This document shows positions 1-6,776 of a stretch of DNA of 11,414 nt, piece after piece; positions within the stretch are counted from its first letter, which is position 1; every line of letters begins with the position of its first letter. Origin of the DNA: Comamonadaceae bacterium (GTDB lineage Bacteria > Pseudomonadota > Gammaproteobacteria > Burkholderiales > Burkholderiaceae_C); NCBI GenBank assembly GCA_947452325.1, contig CANGCZ010000035.1:1-11414 (forward strand), read 5' to 3'. Below the pieces are notes generated by a model, which made no database searches, was not told where the DNA came from, and was given only the letters and a program-made list of their open reading frames with translations. The position numbers and the translations under genes were made by a program.

Positions 1-16
1 AGTCTAAAGGAAATTT

Positions 17-493
17 ATGAAGTTATTAAATTCTTTGGTAGTCATTTGTTGTGTCTGTTTGTATTCAGGATTGGCTTCTTCTGCGGATAACAAATACAAA
101 TCCACAACCTTTTTCAAATCTGATCTTCAAACCCAAGACTGGGATGGAGAAAAAGTAACCGTTGGAACTCTCAAGGGAGTTATCCAAACACATGCAAGCA
201 ATATCCCCAATATTCCTAATGGTGAGAGTATTCAAAATTGCACCATCAGAGCTGTGAGAAAGGGAGAGTCTTTCGAAAGTATTTCTAATTGCACCATTAA
301 AGACAAGGATGGAGACATGTACTTCACCTTGGCTGAACGCAAGCAAGGCGATTTGTCTGCTGGTGGCAAGGGCAAATTAAGGGTTGTAAGCGGAACTGGT
401 AAATACCTAGGCTTGAACAGCACCTGCGAATACACAGCCAAGTACTTGCCGGAGAACTGGGTTGTGGTTGAATCCGATTGCATCAAAAACTGA
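17..493 (+). CDS. Small secreted protein of unknown function with four cysteines
   Basis: A 158-residue protein whose family I do not recognise. Residues 1 to about 22 form a signal peptide (hydrophobic LVVICCVCLYSGLA, then small residues before SAD), so it is probably exported to the periplasm or outside. The mature part has four cysteines, at about 75, 92, 137 and 155, enough for two disulfides. The first two sit in a repeated NCTI motif 17 residues apart. A glycine-rich stretch (GGKGKLRVVSGTGKYLGL, about 116-133) resembles the G-x-G-x-Y turns of small beta-barrel folds such as lipocalin-like or allene-oxide-cyclase-like proteins, but that is only an impression. The start is supported by AAAGGA six bases upstream. 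The gene is visibly more AT-rich than the thiamin genes to the right, which could mean a different origin. The next gene is 204 bases away, so an operon with it is unlikely. Confidence 0.75.
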   Translation: MKLLNSLVVICCVCLYSGLASSADNKYKSTTFFKSDLQTQDWDGEKVTVGTLKGVIQTHASNIPNIPNGESIQNCTIRAVRKGESFESISNCTIKDKDGDMYFTLAERKQGDLSAGGKGKLRVVSGTGKYLGLNSTCEYTAKYLPENWVVVESDCIKN

Positions 494-513
494 TCATCAC
501 AAAGGGTACCTGA

Positions 514-544
514 GTGAGGCAAATACCTTGCGTATTTGCTTCAC
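514..544. repeat. Perfect 13-bp inverted repeat (hairpin)
   Basis: The left arm GTGAGGCAAATAC (514-526) and right arm GTATTTGCTTCAC (532-544) can form a 13-bp stem around the loop CTTGC (527-531). Within the stem one pair, 518 with 540, is a G-T wobble; the rest are Watson-Crick. It starts 20 bases after the stop codon of the secreted-protein gene. No T-run follows on either strand, so it is not a classical intrinsic terminator. It could protect the 3' end of the mRNA, help a Rho-type stop, or be an intergenic repeat element. Confidence 0.7.
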
Positions 545-556
545 AGTATTTGCTTC
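532..556. repeat. Direct repeat of GTATTTGCTTC, two copies, 14-base period
   Basis: GTATTTGCTTC occurs at 532-542 and again at 546-556, separated by ACA. The first copy is the right arm of the hairpin at 514-544. The second could pair with the same left arm, giving an alternative, longer-looped structure. This may be a duplication within an intergenic repeat element. Confidence 0.6.
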
Positions 557-584
557 GCTTTCAGTTCTGTTTATAAAATTAATC

Positions 585-626
585 AGCGAATTATCAGAGT
601 GATAGCTGAATAATTGATAATTCAGC
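585..626. repeat. Overlapping AT-rich inverted repeats
   Basis: GAATTATCA (588-596) is the exact reverse complement of TGATAATTC (615-623); allowing one bulged base the match extends outward to GC at both ends (586-626). Inside it, GCTGAAT (605-611) also pairs exactly with ATTCAGC (620-626). The two pairings share the same right arm and exclude each other. This lies 70-110 bases upstream of the thioesterase start. It may be a regulator binding site or a folded leader; which of these cannot be decided here. Confidence 0.5.
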
Positions 627-697
627 GTATGTATATCTAAATCAAGTAATAGTTAATAATTTTTTCAGAAAAAATAATTAAACCTTAAGTCAGGCTT

Positions 698-1123
698 ATG
701 TCAACACACGTAGAGATGGCACCCCGCCAGCGCAAAGTACTTGAACTTCCATTTAATCGCCAACTTGGCATAGTCTACGAGGGTGTGGTTGGCGGTACAA
801 CAAAATTGCATTTTTTAATCACACCTGAGCTTGCGACTTTCGGGGGATATCTTCATGGTGGCGTGTTGTCCGCCGTATTTGAGGTGGCAGGTTTTCTTGC
901 GTTGGTGCCGCACCTGTCAGACAGCCAGCACGCTGTGACTCATGATTTGCATGTGTCATTCATGCGGTCCATACCTACAGGCGCACGCTGTGATCTTTGC
1001 GCAAGCCTGAGTCGCTTGGGCAGAACATTGGCGTTTCTCGAGGTCACCGCATCCGTACAAGGCAAGTTGGTTGCTTCCGCCCGGATCACTAAATCTATTA
1101 TTGAGTTGACAAATTCAAAATGA
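698..1123 (+). CDS. PaaI-family hotdog thioesterase
   Basis: A 141-residue cytoplasmic protein with the usual length and layout of single-domain hotdog-fold thioesterases (PaaI/4HBT type), which hydrolyse acyl-CoA or aryl-CoA thioesters. The central helix signature HGGVLSAVFEVAG (about 53-65) matches the family HGG-x-x-x-x-x-x-D/E pattern, with Glu62 in the place of the usual acidic catalytic residue. The strand TLAFLEVTASVQGKLVASA (about 110-128) fits the typical last strands (a-x-v-x-q-x-g-k-l-v-a). HDLHVSFMRSIPTG (about 82-95) fits the family 'inyLRp' strand. The acyl substrate cannot be inferred. The start at 698 has only a weak AGG upstream; ATG at 716 is an alternative. It converges on the outer-membrane protein gene to its right and is probably transcribed alone. 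Confidence 0.85.
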   Translation: MSTHVEMAPRQRKVLELPFNRQLGIVYEGVVGGTTKLHFLITPELATFGGYLHGGVLSAVFEVAGFLALVPHLSDSQHAVTHDLHVSFMRSIPTGARCDLCASLSRLGRTLAFLEVTASVQGKLVASARITKSIIELTNSK

Positions 1124-1245
1124 ATTGGCTGAGCAGCTACCTATGTGATCGATGAATCCAACAACGGGCAGTAGTTTGGTGACAAGGATTGGGCTTATCA
1201 AGAGTAATGGCATGTCACCATCACCCGAATCACAAAAAGTCTGTT
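1124..1245. other. Convergent intergenic spacer
   Basis: 122 bases between the ends of the thioesterase gene (plus) and the barrel gene (minus). The only structure seen is TGGTGAC (1177-1183) and its reverse complement GTCACCA (1214-1220), separated by 30 bases. That is too open to be a convincing terminator. No bidirectional terminator was recognised. Confidence 0.5.
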
Positions 1246-2562
1246 TCAATAAAAATACCTGAGCTCCATGAACAAGGTATTGTTCTTTTTCAAGTACCCG
1301 TAGTAGGTGTATGAATTGCCTTCATAGTATTCATACCCTGCTAACAACTTGATGCTGTCGCTCCATAAATAAGTGACCCGAGGACGAAGTGAATAACCGT
1401 TTCGCTCCAGCAGGGTAGAGCCGGCGAGTTCAGTTTCAAGGGTTTCATTCAGCCATTTTTTTGCAATTCGAATACTGATGCCATCCTGATCGCGGTCAAG
1501 TTGAGAGCTGAAGATAGCATGGTACAGACCCGCGGAAGTGGGTGTAGAGTAGTTAAAGACGTGGCGGTTGAAAATTTGAATGATGCCACTGGTGTTATTG
1601 CCGAAATCGTGCTCCACCCCGAACACGGTGTACAGAAAAGGATTTTTGATGTACTCGTCCGTTCCATTCATGTCCTGGGTTTGCGTGTAAGCAGATTCCA
1701 GTGCAAAGCGGTTACTGCCTACCGTTGTGGCAATGTCCATGCCTAAGACCTTGATGCGGTAATGCTGATAGACGCTGGTTGAAGACAAGTCAGGCGTGAT
1801 GTCGTAGCCATCATAGTAGGACACTGACCAATCAATGGCTTTGCCGGACTGATCGTATTTGATAGCCCACTGGTTGTTGGCAGTGGGTATGGATTCAGTG
1901 TATTTGCTATAGCTTTTGTTGGCTTGAAATTCAGGAAGCAGTACCAGCGTCAAGCTGTCGTTGGCGGTCAGGTTCCATGAGGCCTTGGCAGCCAGTGAAC
2001 CGAATCGGTCTTCATCAATATCCGCAGCCAGCAGTCGGGCGTCTCTGGGCGTCAGGTTATCAGTAGGGTTAAGGCGATCGGTTCTGCCCCATGCAATGAT
2101 TTGTTTGCCGACGCGGAAATCAAAATCACCTTGTCGGGTTTCCACATAGATTTCACGCATGCTGGAACGCGTATTGCCATCGCTGCGGAAGTCCTCTCTT
2201 GCTGAATAGCCTTCAGCAAACACGCCAATGCCGTTATCCAGTTTCTTTTCCAGTTTCAACCAGGCCGAAGCCGTACCTACACCGCTGACATCGTCGTACA
2301 AGCGGTTGGATGACCAATAACCGGTACGAAAAGAACCGGTCACACCCAAGTGGCTAAGTTGCGCTTTGATGGGATTGGTGGTTGTTGCTGCAGTTTCTTC
2401 TGGTGAGAGAGGCGGCGCCATGTCGTTGTCCAACTCAGCAGCTTGAACCGAACAAAGCAAAAAGGAAAGAGCAGCTGCTAACAAGCTGCCAGTAGAAAAA
2501 ATGCCGTCAGAACCTGACGACGCTGTGGCTGTCAAACCCTTTGGCATTTTTTTCTTCAGCAT
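1246..2562 (-). CDS. Outer-membrane beta-barrel protein (DUF1302-like), partner of the MMPL transporter
   Basis: A 438-residue exported protein. A basic start (MLKKKMPK) and a hydrophobic segment at about 25-41 ending SVQA form a signal peptide. The rest is rich in alternating polar and aromatic strands, and the chain ends ELRYFY, an aromatic C-terminus typical of outer-membrane barrels. REIYVETRQGDFDFRVGKQ followed by IIAWGRTDRLNPTDNLTPRD (about 136-173) resembles DUF1302/alginate-export-type barrels, where a GKQ-x-x-x-WG-x-x-D core recurs. It is the last gene of the operon. The preceding stop and this start overlap: TGATG if the ATG at 2562 is used, GTGA if the in-frame GTG at 2565 is used. 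I chose ATG; GGAA lies eight bases upstream of it. Role as the outer-membrane exit or acceptor of the system is inferred from context; the barrel assignment is firm, the family name less so. Confidence 0.8.
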   Translation of the reverse strand: MLKKKMPKGLTATASSGSDGIFSTGSLLAAALSFLLCSVQAAELDNDMAPPLSPEETAATTTNPIKAQLSHLGVTGSFRTGYWSSNRLYDDVSGVGTASAWLKLEKKLDNGIGVFAEGYSAREDFRSDGNTRSSMREIYVETRQGDFDFRVGKQIIAWGRTDRLNPTDNLTPRDARLLAADIDEDRFGSLAAKASWNLTANDSLTLVLLPEFQANKSYSKYTESIPTANNQWAIKYDQSGKAIDWSVSYYDGYDITPDLSSTSVYQHYRIKVLGMDIATTVGSNRFALESAYTQTQDMNGTDEYIKNPFLYTVFGVEHDFGNNTSGIIQIFNRHVFNYSTPTSAGLYHAIFSSQLDRDQDGISIRIAKKWLNETLETELAGSTLLERNGYSLRPRVTYLWSDSIKLLAGYEYYEGNSYTYYGYLKKNNTLFMELRYFY

Positions 2563-3386
2563 CACTGTTGTTCCATGTACCGGGTGGTAAAGAAGTCGTC
2601 TTTGACGCCAGTGTTGTATTTGGATTGGTCAATGGTGATCACAGTGTGGTGACCAGTTTGCAAATTCTTGGCCTCCAAGATACCCGCTTGCCATCTGTGT
2701 TTGACAGGTTCAACTTCTTTCCATCGCTTGTAAGTGGCTTCTTTCAGCAATTCATTGGCTTCGTCGTAGGCCACTGTTTTAAGCGAAACGAAATTGTCTT
2801 TTTGAATCCAGCTGATGCGCTTGGCATAACCTGTGTTGGCTTTGACGGTGGCGTCTTTGGGAACAGATTCGATGACGTAACAAGCAGCACCTTCCACTTC
2901 TTCTTCCTTTACCAGGGTATGGTTCCATTCGTTGACTTTGTGGCCAATCACGTCGCCATAAGAAAAATCAGTGCCGACAAAACTGTCTTTCTTATTGCTG
3001 GAAATCAGGCGTCTGACTTTTTTCACACTAGGCAGGTAAATCCAGATGTCGTCGTCTTTGTCAGAATGCTCAACCAGCAGAGAAACTGTGCCTTTGACGT
3101 CGGCTGGCTCCAAAAAACGAGTCATGCGTTTGTTGTCAATGCCGTTAGCGTCAAGTTTGCTGGTGCCAAAGGTTTTGCGAACGCGTTGCTGGCCGGATTT
3201 GTTTGTCAGCGTCATGGTGGATTCGGAAGTGGAATCCGGGTACTTGCCCACCACAAAATTTTTCTCCATGATTTCAACGGCGGTCAACGCCCAACTGGTC
3301 TTGGGCAAGGCCATGCCGGCTACCAGAACCAGTCCTGACATCAGGAGCAAAGAGGTTTTGGATAAAGTCATTTTTGAAGCAATCAT
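2562..3386 (-). CDS. Periplasmic LolA-like outer-membrane lipoprotein-sorting family protein
   Basis: A 274-residue exported protein. Residues 1-33 form a signal peptide with a hydrophobic core (TSLLLMSGLVLVAGMAL) and likely cleavage after SWA. The mature part matches the LolA-like 'outer membrane lipoprotein-sorting protein' family, whose half-barrel fold binds acyl chains in the periplasm. The best marker is DDIWIYLPSVKKVRRLISS (about 112-130) followed by SFVGTDFSYGDV (about 135-146). True LolA works with LolCDE; this branch instead usually sits beside MMPL-type transporters, as here, so a shuttle between the transporter and the barrel is the likely role. The start at 3386 overlaps the transporter stop as ATGA and has AAAGGAG seven bases upstream. 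The frame stays open upstream to 3578, but that part has no signal peptide at its front and lies inside the transporter gene, so it was left out. Confidence 0.85.
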   Translation of the reverse strand: MIASKMTLSKTSLLLMSGLVLVAGMALPKTSWALTAVEIMEKNFVVGKYPDSTSESTMTLTNKSGQQRVRKTFGTSKLDANGIDNKRMTRFLEPADVKGTVSLLVEHSDKDDDIWIYLPSVKKVRRLISSNKKDSFVGTDFSYGDVIGHKVNEWNHTLVKEEEVEGAACYVIESVPKDATVKANTGYAKRISWIQKDNFVSLKTVAYDEANELLKEATYKRWKEVEPVKHRWQAGILEAKNLQTGHHTVITIDQSKYNTGVKDDFFTTRYMEQQ

Positions 3387-5743
3387 TTTTTGACTCCTTT
3401 GAAGATGAATGAGGGGCGGAATTTGAGAACCAAGGCAGGCATCACAGTCAATGCGGCTGTGACACTGACCAGCATGGCAGTACCGATCAGAATAGCTGTC
3501 CATGTGTGAGGGTAATAGCCGCGCGAACCGGCTTGCACCGCATAGCCACCGGCCACGGCCGAGGCCACGAACAAACAAGCTTTACCGGCTGTATTTAGCA
3601 CTTTGTGAACGGCGAGTTCGAGTTCGGTGCCTTTGGCGACTTCTTCGCGCAAACGGAACAGCATGTAAATCGCATAGTCAGCACCGATGCCTATAGCCAG
3701 CGCAGAGGTCAAGGCTGTTGGCACGTTCAACCGCATGCCCAGCCAACCCATCAAGCCCATATTCACAAGCACAGACAGCAGCAAAGGTGTGACTACCAGC
3801 ACGCCTGCGATGAATGAGCGGAACACAAAGGCGGTGGCCAGTAAGACAACGCTGGCAATCTGTATCACATTCAGGATTTTGTCTTTCACAATCACATCGG
3901 TGATGGCCGCGCTTTGCGCCACGCTGCCTCCGATATTGACTTTGATATTTGGTGGGAATTTGTCTTTCACAAAGGCTTGAATTTCACCCCAAAGCACATG
4001 CATGTCGGCAGTGCTGTCGCTGTGGGTGAAGACCACCATATTAGCCAGGCGATAGTCGTAATCGACATAAGGATCAAAGTCACCGGGCTCGCCTGACATG
4101 GAGTAAAGCAGCAGGTATTCGGCGATGGTTTCCTGTTTGTCAGGGATCTTGAAGAACTCCGGTTTATCAGCGTTCATTGACTGGTTCATGCGTTTGATGA
4201 ACTCTGCAATAGACATGACTTTGCCGATATTGGGTCGTGTAGTCAGATAGACCTGCAACTCATCAATCGCTTTGAGAACGGCCGGGTCTTTGATGGCGTC
4301 AGGCTTGTCACCTTCAATCAAAAGGTAAATATTGTTGGTGCCTGCCATGCGTTCATTCAGCTTTTTGTCAGCCACCAGCAAAGGCAAATCGGGGTCAAAG
4401 TATTTCTTCAAAGCGCTTTCAATGCGTAGCTGCGTCATGCCAGCCAGTGCCAGAGCAATCAGTACACCTGCAATCATGAAAATTTTGTTCCGGTTCGGAC
4501 CGACCAAGGTGTTCGCGTAGAAATTGGTGATGCGATCCCAAAAGCGTTCTTCACGCTCCATGCGGGCTTCTTTTTCTCCCGGTGCGGGCAAAACAGCACG
4601 CAAAGCGGGGATGAAAGTCATCTCTATGACCAGTACGCTGAGAATACCAACGCCAGCAAAAATACCAAATACTCGGATGGAAACAATGTCAAAAATCATC
4701 AGCGATAAAAAGCCAGCAGCTGCCACCAGACCGGCGGTCAACATGACCGGCCCGATCTTGACAATAGATTCAATCACAGCCTGTTGGTTGGCCATTTTCG
4801 GTGTCAGCTCAGGGTTTTGTCGAAGAATGTTGTATTCCTCGTAATAGCGTTTGAGCATCTGCACCGCATGACCCGCACCCACGGCCAGAATAAGAATAGG
4901 CGTTGTCATATTAAAAATATCCAGCGGCACATTGGCCAGACCCATGAAGCCTTTGCCCCAGGTGACGGCAACCAGAGGCGTGACCAGCGGGAGAATCAGG
5001 CCTTGCATAGTGCGGAAAGCTTCGTAGTGAATCACGACGATGATGCCGATGGCAATCAATAGCAACATGCCGCCGCGACTGGAAAACTTTTCCAGCAAAG
5101 CCAGGAATGCAGGGTAGCCGGTGACGACGATGTCGACACTGTCATCACGCTCGGCATCCACAATTTCCACAATTTTGTTGTTGACGTAAGAAAAGCCGCC
5201 TTTGCCTTCTTTCAATTCAGCCGGGGTGGCATCGCGTACCTCGGCCAGGATGGTGATGGTTTTGAAATCTTCCGAGACAACAGAGTTCATGTAAGCCGTG
5301 TTTCGCTGAAGCGCCTCTTTCAGCATGGCCATTTGTTCAGGTGTGGCGGGTACATCGGTCATCATTTGTTTGACTTCCATGCCCTCTTCGGTGCCGCGAA
5401 TATCCTTGGCGCGGCGGGCTGAGACTGACAGCAAATTCGCTTTGACCACCCGGGGTGTTTCGCGCAATTTGGCAGTGATGCGCTGGACTTTTTCCAGCAC
5501 CTTGGCATTGAAAACATCGCCTTCTTTGGGCGTGATGCCGATGACGCCGACATAACGCGAGCCAAAAACTTCTTCCACTTTGAGTGTGGTGGCTACAAAC
5601 GGATGTGAGCGCGGAACAATATTATTCGGGTCAATGATGACGGTCAGCGCCTGCCCGCGAAAGTGCAAAAAAACCGTGGCAATCAATACCAGTGCTAGAA
5701 CTGCCCAACGAAATCGGACAATGAAATTGATGTAACTTCTCAT
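3383..5743 (-). CDS. MMPL/RND-superfamily inner-membrane transporter
   Basis: A 786-residue polytopic protein with the two-fold repeat of RND exporters of the MMPL/HpnN type. TM1 is at about 12-28, then a large periplasmic loop (30-220), a bundle of five helices (about 224-387), TM7 at about 420-436, a second loop (440-620), and a final bundle (about 622-775), giving 12 helices in all. The signature GIGADYAIYMLFRLREE (685-701) is the family's TM10 motif, with an aspartate at about 689 that could serve in proton relay. The matching helix in the first half reads AVGAGHAVQMLKRYYEE (287-303) and has no such acid. It is shorter than the roughly 1000 residues of drug-efflux RND pumps, and no membrane-fusion protein or TolC is encoded nearby, which points to lipid or hydrophobic-compound transport rather than classical drug efflux. 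The start at 5743 has GGGAGA about seven bases upstream. First gene of the operon. The substrate is unknown. Confidence 0.9.
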   Translation of the reverse strand: MRSYINFIVRFRWAVLALVLIATVFLHFRGQALTVIIDPNNIVPRSHPFVATTLKVEEVFGSRYVGVIGITPKEGDVFNAKVLEKVQRITAKLRETPRVVKANLLSVSARRAKDIRGTEEGMEVKQMMTDVPATPEQMAMLKEALQRNTAYMNSVVSEDFKTITILAEVRDATPAELKEGKGGFSYVNNKIVEIVDAERDDSVDIVVTGYPAFLALLEKFSSRGGMLLLIAIGIIVVIHYEAFRTMQGLILPLVTPLVAVTWGKGFMGLANVPLDIFNMTTPILILAVGAGHAVQMLKRYYEEYNILRQNPELTPKMANQQAVIESIVKIGPVMLTAGLVAAAGFLSLMIFDIVSIRVFGIFAGVGILSVLVIEMTFIPALRAVLPAPGEKEARMEREERFWDRITNFYANTLVGPNRNKIFMIAGVLIALALAGMTQLRIESALKKYFDPDLPLLVADKKLNERMAGTNNIYLLIEGDKPDAIKDPAVLKAIDELQVYLTTRPNIGKVMSIAEFIKRMNQSMNADKPEFFKIPDKQETIAEYLLLYSMSGEPGDFDPYVDYDYRLANMVVFTHSDSTADMHVLWGEIQAFVKDKFPPNIKVNIGGSVAQSAAITDVIVKDKILNVIQIASVVLLATAFVFRSFIAGVLVVTPLLLSVLVNMGLMGWLGMRLNVPTALTSALAIGIGADYAIYMLFRLREEVAKGTELELAVHKVLNTAGKACLFVASAVAGGYAVQAGSRGYYPHTWTAILIGTAMLVSVTAALTVMPALVLKFRPSFIFKGVKK

Positions 5744-5811
5744 GAAACTGTCTCCCGGTGATTTGATTTTGTAGGCCGTATCTCAAGTTTGCTGTGTACT
5801 TGTGACTGACC

Positions 5812-5839
5812 ATTATGCTGATGATATCGCCTGAATCAA
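5812..5839 (-). promoter_or_regulatory. Candidate promoter of the transporter operon
   Basis: On the minus strand TTGATT (5839-5834) and CATAAT (5817-5812) are separated by 16 bases, close to a sigma-70 pattern (TTGACA, TATAAT). It lies between the end of thiE and the transporter start, about 70 bases upstream of the ATG, leaving room for a leader. It suggests the transporter operon has its own promoter rather than relying only on read-through from the thiamin operon. Confidence 0.4.
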
Positions 5840-5841
5840 AC

Positions 5842-6765
5842 TTATTGCGCCGATTCCGTCCTAATTTGACAAGAAAATCTGTCTCGCAGTTGCGCCACTG
5901 CCTGTGCCACATCCTCTGCCGCAGTGATGGCGCGGACAAAGGCCGCCGAACCTACGCCGGTTTGCATCACAGCAGGTAATTGCGCCATGTCAATGCCGCC
6001 GATAGCCACCAATGACCGGCCCTGCAGCAAACGCGCATACATACGGAGTCGCCCCAGGCCTTGTGGTGCGGTGGCCATGCGTTTGAGTGTGGTCGGAAAC
6101 ACCGCACCCAATGCAAGGTAACTGGGTTGGACCGCATTGGCTTTGAGCATTTCAGCATAGCCGTGTGAACTCAAACCCAAGCGCAAGCCTGCGGTTCTGA
6201 TCGCCTCCAGTGGCGCATCCACCATGTCTTCTTGACCCAGATGGACTCCATAAGCACCGGCATCAATCGCGTGCCGCCAATGGTCATTGATGAACAAGAG
6301 GGTGTTGCTGCCCTCAACCGCTTTGACTGCAGCTTTCACTTGCTGCTCAATGGCGTTCATGTCAGCAGATTTGAAACGCAATTGCACGGTTGGCACTTCG
6401 AGATCCACCATACGCGCTACCCAATCAGCATCCGGTAACACCGCGTACAAACCTAGCGACCGCGGGCAAGGCGCAAAAGCGGTTGATGCATCAGGGGCTG
6501 GAAGTGCAAAGTCTTGCGGGTCGCATGGCCAATCGGCAACAGAAAAAACGCCTAATCGCGCTGTTTGAGACTGCCAAGCCGAGGCGATGCATTGCGCATC
6601 ATGCGGCACAAACCCCAGCAGACGCGCGCCTAACCAAGCGGCGGCAAACACCTGGGTAGAGCCGAGGGGTATGTCATGCACCAGCGAGGCCTCTGCAGAG
6701 GTTTCTCCAGCGAGCAGGGCACAGTGCAAGCGGGCAATGTCGGCGGCAAAAGTTTGCGTATCCAT
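5842..6765 (-). CDS. thiE: Thiamine-phosphate synthase with N-terminal extension
   Basis: A 307-residue enzyme that joins HMP pyrophosphate and thiazole phosphate (or carboxylate) to give thiamin phosphate. The TIM-barrel ThiE domain covers about 104-297: QLRFK (128-132), NDHW (160-163), VHLGQED (174-180), SSHGYAE (199-205), AVFPTTLKR (221-229) and AIGGID (254-259) match the family's substrate and pyrophosphate-binding motifs. ThiE is usually about 210 residues; residues 1-103 are extra and I recognise no domain in them. I recall long ThiE proteins in Burkholderiales, so this may be a lineage trait. The chosen ATG lies 11 bases after the thiG stop but lacks a clear Shine-Dalgarno, so translation may depend on coupling. 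The frame stays open upstream into thiG (to 7143), but that part overlaps thiG in another frame and looks non-coding. Last gene of the thiOSGE operon. Confidence 0.9.
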   Translation of the reverse strand: MDTQTFAADIARLHCALLAGETSAEASLVHDIPLGSTQVFAAAWLGARLLGFVPHDAQCIASAWQSQTARLGVFSVADWPCDPQDFALPAPDASTAFAPCPRSLGLYAVLPDADWVARMVDLEVPTVQLRFKSADMNAIEQQVKAAVKAVEGSNTLLFINDHWRHAIDAGAYGVHLGQEDMVDAPLEAIRTAGLRLGLSSHGYAEMLKANAVQPSYLALGAVFPTTLKRMATAPQGLGRLRMYARLLQGRSLVAIGGIDMAQLPAVMQTGVGSAAFVRAITAAEDVAQAVAQLRDRFSCQIRTESAQ

Positions 6766-6776
6766 GAGATTGTGTT

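Larger units (their letters stand above)
494..697. other. AT-rich intergenic region with hairpins and repeats
   Basis: A 204-base gap between two plus-strand genes. It holds a strong hairpin and direct repeat near its left end, overlapping inverted repeats in the middle, and a very AT-rich stretch (about 627-685) before the thioesterase start. No convincing small ORF was seen. A TTGATA at 614-619 could be a -35 box, but no good -10 hexamer lies at the right distance, so the thioesterase promoter is not assigned. Confidence 0.6.

Noticed and set aside
1177..1220. TGGTGAC and GTCACCA as a bidirectional terminator between convergent genes
   Set aside because: Only seven pairs with a 30-base loop and no T-runs beside the stem.
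2541..3338. A 265-codon open frame on the plus strand
   Set aside because: It lies fully antisense to the LolA-like gene and the start of the barrel gene, both of which have clear protein signatures and coupled starts. Its translation shows no family pattern.
3387..3578. Upstream extension of the LolA-like frame into the transporter gene
   Set aside because: The signal peptide begins only after 3386, where a strong ribosome site and an ATGA overlap mark the start.
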